64,000 nt of DNA from Leptolyngbyaceae cyanobacterium JSC-12 (lineage in GTDB: Bacteria; Cyanobacteriota; Cyanobacteriia; Leptolyngbyales; Leptolyngbyaceae). The stretch lies in the NCBI GenBank assembly GCA_000309945.1, contig CM001633.1, positions 1,894,292-1,958,291 of the forward strand, given 5' to 3'. This document shows, one piece after another, positions 48,003 to 57,800 of this stretch. The translations under genes and the position numbers were made by a program. Each line of letters starts with the position of its first letter. The first letter of the stretch is position 1. The notes below the pieces were generated by a model that saw only the letters and a list, made by a program, of their open reading frames with translations, was not told the DNA's origin and did no database searches.

Positions 48003-48096
48003 AACGATGACCCTTCATCAATGCTGTGCGCAGCAGTGTCTCAGAAAGGAACGAGACAAAACCGTGGTGAACTACAAAACGTAAACTAGTAACCAT
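47947..48096 (-). CDS. Possible small upstream ORF overlapping the exporter start
   Basis: A 49-codon frame (MVTSLRFVVHHGFVSFLSET...) begins 6 bases after GAGGAG, the best ribosome site in this leader, and runs 56 bases into the exporter gene in another frame. It could be a regulatory leader ORF or chance. No recognisable motif. Confidence 0.25.
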   Translation of the reverse strand: MVTSLRFVVHHGFVSFLSETLLRTALMKGHRYVSKLSETVRRASNQLKL

Positions 48097-48799
48097 TCAT
48101 GTCTCCTCAAACCACCTTGGCGTTGGATGTGTGTAGCAGATAAGGGAACTGACTAAGTTCAAGAGAGTATTGCAAATAAAACTGTTGACCCAGGCAAAAT
48201 CACCATTGATGTAATGCTGGTAAGACAAATGCACCATCAGTGCACTGAACCAAACGCATACTTAATTCAGATAGCGCTCAAGCCATAATGATTTTTGAGC
48301 TTGGAATGATGTCGGCTAGCGCCGCCTATCATTACCTCTTGAGGTCTACCCCTATTCAAAAGGACTGAAATTCCTAACACTTGGCAGCTAGACGCCATTT
48401 GCGAAAACAAATCACCAGAATTAACGGTTAACTCAGGGTTCCGCTAATCCTTACAAACTGAAACAAATCGACTAGAATGACACAACCTAGCGACAGTTAC
48501 CAGAAATCTACTAGAGCAATCAAACCAGAGTAGCCAAAGCCTAAACCCAACTAGCCATTTAATCTTGATTCTGTAAAAGGTAAAAACTGCAAAATTGCAT
48601 ATGTATGAGTGAAATCAGGCTTCCTAAAAAAGAGTCTTTAAAGGAGAGGGAGAACGTCTCTGCACAAAAGAATAATGGATATCAATAGATTTGTTCAATT
48701 TTTCAAAAAATTTTATTTTAACTTCATCTAAACTTCATGAATTAGTAAGGACAAGTCTCACCACTTGAACATAAGGCGTTAAAATGTTTTGTATACATA
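48003..48799. other. Long divergent leader between exporter and MarR genes
   Basis: About 800 bases without an established gene. The exporter-proximal end holds the small upstream ORF. AATGAT...ATCATT with an inner CGGC/GCCG stem (48304-48332) could form a hairpin. TGTATACA at 48790-48797, just before the MarR gene, is a short palindrome and could be an operator. Other short frames lack ribosome sites or double-glycine leaders. Confidence 0.45.
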
Positions 48800-48832
48800 A
48801 TGTCCTTGGTCATACATTTATATCCGAATTCA

Positions 48833-49324
48833 ATGTCAGACCAGACTGTTTCAGTTATCCCGATTGAACCGTTTGCTGAGGGGTTAACCCCCAGTCAAAG
48901 AGCTGCAAAGGAGCCAGTTCTAGCATTGCTGAGAGAACTCGTTAGAACCTATCAAGCGTTTTATGCTTACGACGAGGCGCACATTCGGCAACTGGGCTTA
49001 ACGCTGCCTCAATTTGATGTCATCGCTACGTTGGGCAATACATCTGGCATGATAATGAGTCAACTTGCTGAAAAGACACTAGTTACCAAAGGGACGCTCA
49101 CTGGCATTGTTGATCGCCTGGAGCAAAAAGGCTTGGTACGACGCGAAGTGCCACCGGAAAATCGCCGCTGCTTTATCATTGTGCTGACGGAAAAAGGGCA
49201 GCAGCTTTTTGAGGAAATCTTTCCAAAACACATTGATTACTTGAAAGAACGATTGAAGTCACTCAGCAACAAAGAGATGGAAGAGATTCAAGCTGCTCTT
49301 AAACGACTACGAGACGCATTTTAG
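48833..49324 (+). CDS. MarR-family transcriptional regulator
   Basis: The winged-helix protein (163 aa from MSDQTV at 48833, or 174 from 48800; neither has a ribosome site) shows the MarR pattern: LGLTLPQFDVIATLGNTSGM, recognition region MSQLAEKTLVTKGTLTGIVD, wing LVRREVPPENRRCFIIVLTEKG and helical dimer arms. MarR proteins usually repress divergent or own promoters and respond to small ligands. It faces away from the peptide-export locus and is the obvious candidate regulator for it. Confidence 0.88.
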   Translation: MSDQTVSVIPIEPFAEGLTPSQRAAKEPVLALLRELVRTYQAFYAYDEAHIRQLGLTLPQFDVIATLGNTSGMIMSQLAEKTLVTKGTLTGIVDRLEQKGLVRREVPPENRRCFIIVLTEKGQQLFEEIFPKHIDYLKERLKSLSNKEMEEIQAALKRLRDAF

Positions 49325-49350
49325 GGGCGTATTGCTACGCCCTACGAGGT

Positions 49351-49548
49351 TTACAGGAATGTTCGACGTTCTAACGAATAGGTCTTGCTAATCTGGTGGA
49401 TAGTATCCTGCGATCGCCCATGTTCAAACTCCTCCTCCCAACTCCAACGATCGCCTGTGTTGCTGGAACTATTCAGAATGGAAGGCTTCGATTCAACTTG
49501 TTTTGCCTGTTTAGGCGTTAGCCACAGGCGGGGGTAGAAATGCACCAT
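49351..49548 (-). CDS. Small hypothetical protein, 65 aa
   Basis: The ATG at 49548 follows GGGAGGAACGGTT, a good ribosome site. The product (MVHFYPRLWLTPKQAKQVES...) is polar with no signal peptide or membrane span. Convergent with the MarR gene. Unrecognised. Confidence 0.5.
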   Translation of the reverse strand: MVHFYPRLWLTPKQAKQVESKPSILNSSSNTGDRWSWEEEFEHGRSQDTIHQISKTYSLERRTFL

Positions 49549-49781
49549 AACCGTTCCTCCCAATTGGGGACGTTTCTAGATCCAGCAGGTTTTTCTCCAA
49601 TTCCGAAATGATCTACCCAATTTTTGTAACGAATTGTGCAATTTATCCGGATGAGCAATTGGTATTGCAACGCAACAGTTACTTCACGAATTAGCCTCTA
49701 CTTTTTGGAAAAGCCCGGTTGGGAAAAACTAGGTGTGATCGCCCAATTAATTTGAAGTTGACCCATCAGCGGTGCTGCAAA

Positions 49782-50302
49782 TCACTGGTTGTCTGCCCAG
49801 GGACTGAATCTAACCACTAATCCTCGAGATTCAAGCTTTAAGTCTGCATAAGGAGCTTTTTCCAAACCAGGAAATTGAGGAAACTTAACACCGAGAAATG
49901 GAAATCTTTTTCCAAACTTTTGCATTGCTATTGGATTCACAGCCTTATAGCCTACGACTTGTCCATCCGATGAAACTCTCAACTTAAACATGCTGGGTTC
50001 TTGATAGAAAATACCTTGACTATTATCAATACCCCAACTAAAAGAATTCGCGATAATAACCGCATTGCTAGTTTTGAATCAAATCGAAATGGCAAACACG
50101 CATAGAGTTCATCTTGATCTTGGATGGAGTGGTCATCAAACGGAGTACCGTTGGCGATCGCCGCCTGAACCTGATCGCGCGATCGCAAGACTTTCAGTAC
50201 ATCACGAGACGATAATTGAGATTCAGCAGACAGATGTTGCAGGGCTTCCGCGTAGTTGGCAATCAGCTTCGCTGGACTTTGTTCGTTCTGTTGATTGCCC
50301 AA
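49782..50302 (-). pseudogene. Frameshifted hypothetical gene
   Basis: Two consecutive frames read as one protein if one A is restored in the A4 run at 50072-50075 (T4 on the plus strand). The first (from 50302) gives AKLIANYAEALQHLSAES...CLPFRFDSK, the second continues TSNAVIIANSFSWGIDNSQG and ends RGLVVRFSPWADNQ at 49782. The restored protein would be about 172 aa, without membrane span. Both halves look coding, so this is a recent mutation, sequencing error or, less likely, programmed frameshift. The family is not recognised. Confidence 0.65.
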
Positions 50303-50356
50303 TTCTTCTATAGTGGATAACTTCTGACAGATTGCACACTGTTGCTTAACCCTACT

Positions 50357-51409
50357 TTAAGCAATTTGCCCAACGGCGCTAGCAGTTTTTTCAACCACGT
50401 CGGCAGGGAGCGGCACGTAGCCTAACTCGGTAGCGTATTGTTGTCCCTCTTTCAATCCCCACTGGATAATGTCTTTCAGAGCAGCGGCTTTGCTAGGTTC
50501 GTCGTATTGCTTGTAAACCAGCAGCCAACTGTAGGTGACGATAGGATAGGAATTTTCACCCTCAGGATCGGGGACTGACCCGCGCAAGTCATCTGATAGC
50601 TTGACAGTTGCCAGGGCAGCAGCCGAGGTTTTATCCGTGGGTTGCACAAACTTACCTGCTTGATTTTCCAGCGCAGCAGTTGACAGCTTTAACTGTTTGG
50701 CAAAGGCATATTCTACATAGCCAATGGTACCTTCTGCCTGTTGAATTTGGGCACTAATTCCAGCGTTATCTTTGATACCAATCCCCGCTTTCCATTCCAC
50801 GTTAAACCCTGTGCCCACAGTGCTTTTCCACTCTGGACTGATAGCACTTAAGTGCGCGGTAAAAACAGCCGTGGTGCCACTGCCATCCGAGCGATGCACT
50901 AAAATAATGTCTTTGGCAGGCAGGGCAACACCCGGATTAGCAGTCGCAATCACCGGGTCATCCCATCGTTTAATCTTACCAAGAAAAATCTCTGGTAAAA
51001 CCTGACGTGGAATCTTCAAGCCCTCAATTCCTGGCAGGTTATAAACCACTGCAATACTGCCTGCAGTCATTGGCAATGCGATCGCCCCTCGTTTGACCTG
51101 ACCAATTTGCTCATCCGTCAACGGTACATCCGTCGCGCCAAAATCTACCGTGCCATTAACAAATTGCTGAATCCCCGCAGCACTACCAATCGGCTGATAA
51201 GACACCGCAACAGTGGGATGCTGCTTGCTGTATTCGCTAAACCACTTGAGATAAAGAAACGACGGGAAGGTTGCCCCAGCCCCATACAGTGAAACCGACT
51301 CAGCCCTTGGACTGGGAGACGAACTAGATTGGGGCGACTGAGGTTGGCAACCAACCACTCCCAACGTCACAGCACCCATCGAAACCAGGAAACGACGACG
51401 AGATGTCAT
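50357..51409 (-). CDS. pstS: Phosphate ABC transporter substrate-binding lipoprotein
   Basis: The 350-aa PstS has a Tat-like SRRRFLVSMGAV and a lipobox (GVVGC). Phosphate-binding blocks are present: SLYGAGATFPSFLYLKWF, NGTVDFGATDVPLTD, LVHRSDGSGTTAVFTAHL, TIGYVEYAFAKQ. It binds phosphate in the periplasm. pstCAB are not adjacent. It begins 13 bases after the stop of the upstream metallophosphoesterase, so the two form an operon likely controlled by phosphate supply; I could not identify a clear Pho box. Confidence 0.93.
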   Translation of the reverse strand: MTSRRRFLVSMGAVTLGVVGCQPQSPQSSSSPSPRAESVSLYGAGATFPSFLYLKWFSEYSKQHPTVAVSYQPIGSAAGIQQFVNGTVDFGATDVPLTDEQIGQVKRGAIALPMTAGSIAVVYNLPGIEGLKIPRQVLPEIFLGKIKRWDDPVIATANPGVALPAKDIILVHRSDGSGTTAVFTAHLSAISPEWKSTVGTGFNVEWKAGIGIKDNAGISAQIQQAEGTIGYVEYAFAKQLKLSTAALENQAGKFVQPTDKTSAAALATVKLSDDLRGSVPDPEGENSYPIVTYSWLLVYKQYDEPSKAAALKDIIQWGLKEGQQYATELGYVPLPADVVEKTASAVGQIA

Positions 51410-51422
51410 AATTTAATCTCCT

Positions 51423-52655
51423 TTATGCAGTACAGCGTTCTGCACCTAAACGAGCAATACAGGTTGTTTTTTCCGCTTCAGTCAATGCTGTCCATTCCAC
51501 ATCACGCCGCAATACTATGCCGTTGTGTCCAGTAATGAACCGTGGCAACTCTTCATTCTTAATTTGTTTCAAGGTTTGCATATCAAACGTAGTGTAGGTA
51601 GTCAGTTCTGGCGAATCAAACTTGACATCCAGCACTGTAATTGACTTACGCGGTGGTTTGGGAAAATCCACAATGGGACGGGGACCTGCTCCCAAAATCC
51701 CCATGTGCAGTAGTTGCAACTTTCCGCGGTGAGCAGGGTAATAAGCATGATGATGTCCACTGATGTAGGTATGCACCTGATGCTTTTCCAGCATGGCTCT
51801 TAATTGATCGGCATTATTCATCACTTCAGCCGCATCATCCCGTCCTACAGCAACGGCATAGAGAGGTAAGTGTCCTAGTAGAACGCGCATTTTGGCAGAT
51901 TTTGCTTTCTCGCTGGAGAGGGCTTTTTCCACCCAGGCAAGTTTCTCCGGAGGAATGTAGTTAGAAGATCCATCCCAGGTTAAGAAAAAGATGCCCTTGT
52001 ATTCAAACGTGAAATAAAACGGAAACTCATATTTATCGACAAATTGCACACCTGGATCGTGGCTTGGATCCTTCCAGTATTCCGACGCAACATCTCGCTC
52101 GCGCTGAAATAGAAAGGTGCCTTGAACCCCCAAGGCACTGGAGGCATCATGGTTGCCAATGGTAAACCCATAGGGAAGTTTAGCTTTACGAAATGGAGCT
52201 GCGATGTGTTTATCAAACGCTGCCCACATTGCTCGCAGGCGTTCAGGCGTGAGGGTGGGGTCTTGTCCGGCAACCATGTCTCCGCTGCATAGCACCATAT
52301 CTGGCTGCCAAAACGGCACCAGCGCAATGCCTTCGTCTACCTCAACTGGATAGTCAGTGGAACCATACACATCGTTTAAGTCACTAATGACCACAAACCG
52401 CACATCCCCTCGCGGGGGATCAAATAGCCCCCCATTGGACCGTTCAATGATCGCCTTTGTTTCATTGGGCAATGCGACTGGGGTTGCTTCAGCCACAACG
52501 GCTGGGGCGGGAACAGATGGGGTAGGCGCTGTTGCTTGAGGGGGTGTTGATGCCTGACAAGCATAAAGCAAGCCTACAAAACACACGCCCAACCAAAACC
52601 TGACCAGAAATCGGGGCAGCAAAACACGCATAAAGACAACTGCAAAATCATCCAC
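51423..52655 (-). CDS. Exported calcineurin-like metallophosphoesterase (lipoprotein)
   Basis: From Met9 (52631) the protein begins MRVLLPRFLVRFWLGVCF and has a lipobox LYAC. Metallophosphoesterase motifs follow in order: VVISDLNDVYGS, CSGDMVAGQD, GNHDASSAL, GHLPLY, and YISGHHHAYYP. It would release phosphate from esters or nucleotides in the periplasm. Being first in a unit with pstS supports a phosphate-scavenging role. Substrate unknown. Confidence 0.85.
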   Translation of the reverse strand: MDDFAVVFMRVLLPRFLVRFWLGVCFVGLLYACQASTPPQATAPTPSVPAPAVVAEATPVALPNETKAIIERSNGGLFDPPRGDVRFVVISDLNDVYGSTDYPVEVDEGIALVPFWQPDMVLCSGDMVAGQDPTLTPERLRAMWAAFDKHIAAPFRKAKLPYGFTIGNHDASSALGVQGTFLFQRERDVASEYWKDPSHDPGVQFVDKYEFPFYFTFEYKGIFFLTWDGSSNYIPPEKLAWVEKALSSEKAKSAKMRVLLGHLPLYAVAVGRDDAAEVMNNADQLRAMLEKHQVHTYISGHHHAYYPAHRGKLQLLHMGILGAGPRPIVDFPKPPRKSITVLDVKFDSPELTTYTTFDMQTLKQIKNEELPRFITGHNGIVLRRDVEWTALTEAEKTTCIARLGAERCTA

Positions 52656-52735
52656 GGATTACGATACTGCATAACGTTCGTTTTCCGCGATTGTGCTATA
52701 AACATGCGTGAATCGTCGTTTCTATTTTTCAGCCA

Positions 52736-53677
52736 ATGGGTATTAAGCGTCGTGCCTTCTTATTGTTTGGCGGAATTGCTGGGCTAGGGGCATTTGGGCT
52801 AGGGAAATGGGTTGGGCATCGAGCAAATGCTGTAAACAAACCAATCCAGATGCCTGCTCCGAGTGCGAATTCTACTAGTTCACCTGTGCTGCAAGCGGCA
52901 ACTCCCTCTAGTTTAATGATGCGGTTTGTGGCAACTGCCGATACTGGATCGGGCGATCACAATCAATATGCTGTTGGAGAAGCCATGGCACGATATTACC
53001 AAAAAAATCCTTACAATCTAGTGGTGCTGGCTGGCGACAACATCTACAACAATGGCGAAATTTGGAAAATTGCCAATGTGTTTGAGAAGCCATACAAGGC
53101 GGTGCTGCAAAAGGGCGTTAAATTCCGTGCTTGCCTGGGTAATCATGACATTCGCACAGAAAACGGTAATCCCCAGCTTGCCTATGCTGGGTTCAACATG
53201 GCAGGACGGTTCTACACCTTCAGTGAAAAGTTCGTGCAGTTTTTCGCCCTGGATACCAACGGTAATGCTGCCTGGAATGAACAACTTGCCTGGCTAGAAC
53301 GGGAACTGAAACAAAGCAACGCTCGCTGGAAGATTGTGTTTGGGCATCATCCCATTTATGCTTCTGGCGTGTATGGCAGCAATCCCAATTTCATCCAAAC
53401 CTTTACGCCCCTGTTCCATAAATACGGTGTACAGCTCTACATCAATGGGCATGAGCACCATTATGAACGCACCCGTTCGATTAATGGCACAACATACCTA
53501 ATTACCGGGCATGGTGGCGCAAGTCTGCGGTCGGTGGGTAGAAATGACTGGACAGCGTATGCCGTGTCGCGGTATGGATTTTCGGCATTGGAGGTTTACA
53601 GCGATCGCCTTGAAATCCAGGGTATTGACACAGATAATCAGATTTTTGACCGGGGCGTTATCAGGATACGGGTTTGA
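52736..53677 (+). CDS. Tat-exported purple-acid-phosphatase-like metallophosphoesterase
   Basis: The 313-aa protein has an N-terminal KRRAFLLFGGIAGLGAFGLG (twin-arginine) signal, then FVATADTGSGDHNQY, LAGDNIYNNGE, CLGNHDIRTENG, GHHPIYASG and INGHEHHYERT, the PAP-like dinuclear metal series. It is divergent from the other phosphoesterase, 80 bases apart, sharing one control region. The arrangement points to phosphate acquisition. Confidence 0.88.
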   Translation: MGIKRRAFLLFGGIAGLGAFGLGKWVGHRANAVNKPIQMPAPSANSTSSPVLQAATPSSLMMRFVATADTGSGDHNQYAVGEAMARYYQKNPYNLVVLAGDNIYNNGEIWKIANVFEKPYKAVLQKGVKFRACLGNHDIRTENGNPQLAYAGFNMAGRFYTFSEKFVQFFALDTNGNAAWNEQLAWLERELKQSNARWKIVFGHHPIYASGVYGSNPNFIQTFTPLFHKYGVQLYINGHEHHYERTRSINGTTYLITGHGGASLRSVGRNDWTAYAVSRYGFSALEVYSDRLEIQGIDTDNQIFDRGVIRIRV

Positions 53678-53678
53678 A

Positions 53679-53852
53679 TTACGAAATTTGCAGCGCGATC
53701 GCAGGTTGCACCGTGGAAGCAATGGCAGACTCCTGACCAAACACAAACTCGCTGTAGTTCGCCATTGTATCCATATCCACCAGGTTTAGAGTCAAATCAG
53801 CTATCACTAAAATCGCCACTTTAAGGAGTCTTTGCTTCAGTTCGGCGCTCAT
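53679..53852 (-). CDS. Small hypothetical protein, 57 aa
   Basis: From the ATG at 53852, preceded by GGGAGGCAGGAATC, the product starts MSAELKQRLLKVAILVIADL and is weakly hydrophobic at its N terminus. Unrecognised. Convergent with, and directly adjoining, the phosphatase gene. Confidence 0.4.
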   Translation of the reverse strand: MSAELKQRLLKVAILVIADLTLNLVDMDTMANYSEFVFGQESAIASTVQPAIALQIS

Positions 53853-54024
53853 GATTCCTGCCTCCCGCTTGGTCACGTCGCTCGGTTCTATAGACCTATA
53901 CGGCTGATGAGAAGAAATTATGCGGGGGCATACTTAAAAATGGCTAAGAGAGGATGGAAACACCGCTAAAAAGAGCGTGAATGCAATCAACTTTGCTCAA
54001 TCTCACCGCCTTACATCGGATATG

Positions 54025-54180
54025 GGTTATTGGCGTAGTACGTTAGGATAACAGGGCAAACGTGAACAGCGATCGCGCAGGGAAAATCCGGTGCTTTGCA
54101 GGTTGCAAAAAGTCTGGTGGTGCACTGCAACTGTAAGCTGACCCAGTCAAACATCAACAAGCCAGAATGCCTGCGATCGC
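54025..54180 (+). promoter_or_regulatory. Cobalamin riboswitch
   Basis: The core shows GCAGGGAAAATCCGGTGC, the central CTGCAACTGTAAGC with GTGCA just before it, and the 3' B12 box AAGCCAGAATGCCTGC (54159-54174; consensus AGCCAGGAGACCTGCC). These conserved blocks are in the right order and spacing. Behind it a small stem TTCCTG/CAGGAA (54194-54212) ends right before a ribosome site, consistent with translational control. Confidence 0.85.
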
Positions 54181-54221
54181 TTATTCACTCTATTTCCTGC
54201 GTCGCACAGGAACGGAGTTCA

Positions 54222-54392
54222 TTGCTTCATGCGGATTTTAGATCAATCCCCTTCTTTCTAGACCAGGCAGAACAGCGCTATCCGCACCTTCATCATCACG
54301 GGGATCAACCCGGACACAGCTACAATCACCCTGTAGAAGATCTCTACGCCACACCAAAGCAGTATCATCAACGCATCTGGCAAGTACCTTAA
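54222..54392 (+). CDS. His-rich small ORF under the cobalamin riboswitch
   Basis: The frame is open from inside the riboswitch, so translation probably starts at the TTG at 54222, four bases after GGAG. The 56-aa product ends RYPHLHHHGDQPGHSYNHP...YHQRIWQVP, with a His cluster suited to binding cobalt or nickel. It is unlike CbtB, as it has no membrane span. It may be an intact metal-binding peptide or a remnant of a larger cobalt/B12 gene; start and family are uncertain. Confidence 0.4.
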   Translation: MLHADFRSIPFFLDQAEQRYPHLHHHGDQPGHSYNHPVEDLYATPKQYHQRIWQVP

Positions 54393-54399
54393 GGGGAAT

Positions 54400-54624
54400 A
54401 TGGATAAAGAATTTGCAGTGGGCGATCGCGTTCGCCTGATTACCCTTCCGGCTTATGTCAAAACAGCAGATACGATGCCGATGCTACGTCCACCAGATGT
54501 GTTGACGTTAGGTGAAGAAGGGATTGTGGTGGATCGAAGACCGGGCAATTACTGGAGCGTGCGCTTCAGTAAAGGCGCTTATTTGCTGGAGAGCCAGTAT
54601 TTGGAGTTGGTGACGAATGGTTAA
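54400..54624 (+). CDS. sipA: SipA regulatory protein (DUF3148)
   Basis: The 74-aa protein matches SipA closely: FAVGDRVRLITLPAYVKTAD, PMLRPPDVLTLGEEGIVVDR and YWSVRFSKGAYLLESQYLEL. SipA binds the sensor kinase NblS and helps control high-light and nutrient-stress genes. The start follows AAGGGG; it lies 7 bases after the His-rich ORF, so its transcript probably includes the cobalamin riboswitch. Confidence 0.9.
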   Translation: MDKEFAVGDRVRLITLPAYVKTADTMPMLRPPDVLTLGEEGIVVDRRPGNYWSVRFSKGAYLLESQYLELVTNG

Positions 54625-54846
54625 ACGCTGCTATGTGAAACTGCGGTTGCGCCAATCTTGCCGAATTGCTCCAGGATTAAGCACCATAGCCCTTTTTGAC
54701 AGAGAGGACTGAGAGCAACGTCAATGCTGCGTCAAGTTCCTGTAAACAAATTTGTGTGAATACAACAAACCGATGTTATCAAAAAGACACAATCAGGGCA
54801 GAATAGCAATGCCAGTAAAGGGGATTACCAGTAAAAGGTATTAGCT

Positions 54847-57800
54847 ATGCCAGACACCGCAGGGAACTCGTTAGCAACCGCTACAGCGCTGAATCTGACC
54901 TCTGCTGTACAAAGTTTTCCAGACCTCGTCACGCCAACCGCCAACGATTACTACCGCTTCGCCCTAACGGTTCGGAGCAGTTTGAATGTATCGATTACGG
55001 GGTTGGATGCTGATGCCAACCTTAGATTGCTAGACAGCACAGGCAACCTCGTGAACATCAATGGGGTGCCGCAACAGTCTACCAATCCAGGGACCTTCTC
55101 TGAACTCATCAACACGGTGCTGGAGCCTGGTGCCTACTTTGTGCAAATTGCGCCCGCCCCAGCAATCTCCCTGGCAAACTATACTCTAAATATTTCTGCT
55201 TCAGAGAATCTTGTGTCTACTGATATTCTCTGGCGCAATGATGCCTTAAACTCAACGGGGATTTGGCGGCTAGACGAAACCAGTTTTGTTGAAGCGGTGG
55301 TTTTGACGGATGATGGTTTGCCTGTCATTGCGCCTCCTGGGTGGACAGTCAATGCAACGGGCGATTTCAACAAAGATGGGTTTTCCGATATTGTCTGGCG
55401 GAACGATTCTGCAGGCGTTCAGGGCGTATGGTTTATGCGGGGGGCTGAACGGCTCTCAATTGGGGTGATCGAACCGTTTGTGCCGCCCGGTTGGGTTATT
55501 TCTGGAACGGGTGATTTTAATGATGACGGTTACACGGATCTGATCTGGCGCAATGAGAGTCTAGCAACTACGGGCGTCTGGTTCATGAATGGCACTACGT
55601 CCCTATCTCTGGCCCTAATTGACCAAACGTTGGGCACTGGTTGGGCGTTGAGTGGTACGGGTGACTTTAATAATGATGGCAAGGTGGATTTGCTCTGGCG
55701 TAATCAAGGGCTGGCGCAAACAACGGTCTGGTTGTTGAATGGAACCCAATTGATTAGTCAGGTTCCAATTTTACCTGCTGTGCCATCTACCTGGTATATC
55801 GGCGGTACGGGTGACTTTAATAATGATGGCAAGGTGGATATCCTGTGGCGGGATACGAACCCAGAAGGGATTGTGGGTATCTGGCTGATGGACGGGACAA
55901 CCTTCTCTAGCGCGATCGCCCTACCGTTTGTTCCCGATTTGAACTGGCGACCCTTTGCCCCGTACAACACCTTTGGTAATCCGTTACCTATTGATACAGC
56001 AGGCAATACACGCGCAACAGCATTTAATCTTGGCAATAGCCTCACAGGCTTAGCGACCTATCAAGAGGAGGTCAATGGAATAACCGATACTGATGATTAC
56101 TATCGGTTCAACCTGGCAAATGCGAGTCAGGTCAGCTTATCGCTGACAGGTTTTAATGCCAACCTAGAACTGCAACTGCTTAATGATGCGGGTGCAGTAT
56201 TGCAAAGCTCAACACTAGGTAATCTTAGCCCCGAAGCTATTAGCAGATCGCTGAGCGCAGGGACTTACTTTATCCGAGTCTTCCCGAATGGGGTAAGCGA
56301 TCGCAGCACCTATTCCCTGGGGGTGAGTGTCAACAACTTGCCAATTTTGGTGACCAATAGCCCACTGACTGTGAATGAGGAAGGCAGCGTTAGCATTGGC
56401 AGCAGTGTACTGAGTGTCATTGACCCAGATAACACCGCCGCACAGATTACCTACAGCCTGAATAGTTTGCCTGCAAACGGCACACTGCTGGTGAATGGGG
56501 CAGCCGCGATCGCAGGAACGACCTTTACCCAGGCAGACCTCAACGACGGTACCCGTATTCGCTACGTCCACAACGGCAGCGAAACCACCAGCGATCGCTT
56601 TATCTTCACCATTTCTGATGGTCTGATTCCCACGCCACTCGGTCCTAACACCTTCAGAATTACAGTCATCCCTATCAACGATGCACCCGAACTGACTCTG
56701 CCAGCAGGGACTCAAGCAATCGATCAGGAAACCAATACTTTGATTCCAGGCATCCGAGTTACGGATGTGGATTTAGGGACAGGTGAAATTACGGTCACAC
56801 TCTCAGCCGGAAATGGTGTGCTCAGCCTGGGGCGCATCACAGGAATTACCTTCCTGGAAGGCGACGGTACGCAAGATCAAAGGCTTTCCTTCCGGGGTGG
56901 GCAGGATATCACGAATTTTGTGCTGCAATCGCTAATCTACCGCAGTAGTAACAATTTCCGAGGCACAGATACGATTAGTGTCACGGTGAGTGATGGTGGC
57001 AACACGGGTCTGGGTGGAGCTTTGTCGGATGAGGGGGTAATTACCCTAAACGTGGCTCCGGTTAATGATCCACCTGTGCTCACGGTGCCTGCTTCTGTAA
57101 CGGTTCGCGAAGACACGTCCTCGCCGATTCCAGGGATCATCGTTGCCGATCTGGATGCTGGCACTAGCTTGATGCGGGTGAGCCTATCTGTCACAAATGG
57201 TACAGTCTCGCTCAACTCTACGGCTGGTATTACGATTACGACCGGAACCGGAACCCGCGATAAGAATCTGGTGTTTGCGGGGTCGCTGGATGCGATTAAT
57301 ACAGTACTTGCTGGGCTAACTTACCTGGGCGATCGCGACTTCAATGGCACCGATACGTTGATCATCAGTGTCAGCGATACCCCCAGCAACACCAATGGTA
57401 TTCCTTTCTCGGATACAGAAATCATTGCGATTACCGTTACTGCCCAAAATGATCCGCCTGTTATCACAGTGCCCGGCACGCAAACGGTGAATGAAAACAC
57501 CGATTTGCGCATTACAGGTATCAGTATCACTGACGTGGATGCCACTGGAGACTTAACAGTTAACCTATCCGCTTCTAGTGGGCGTTTATCGCTGGCTTCC
57601 CTGGTGGGACTCACCTTTGACCAGGGGGATGGTACTCAGGACGATGCGTTGGTTTTCCGAGGAACACAAGCTGCGATCAACGATGCCCTGAGAACATTAA
57701 TTTATCGGGCAAACCCTGACTTTAATGGGAATGACACGATCTCAATCAATGTGTCAGATGGCGGCAGCAGTGGTTTTGGTGGGGTGTTGGGTGATTCAAA

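Noticed and set aside
48605-48690. 27-codon plus-strand frame in the long divergent leader
   Set aside because: No ribosome site or recognisable motif.
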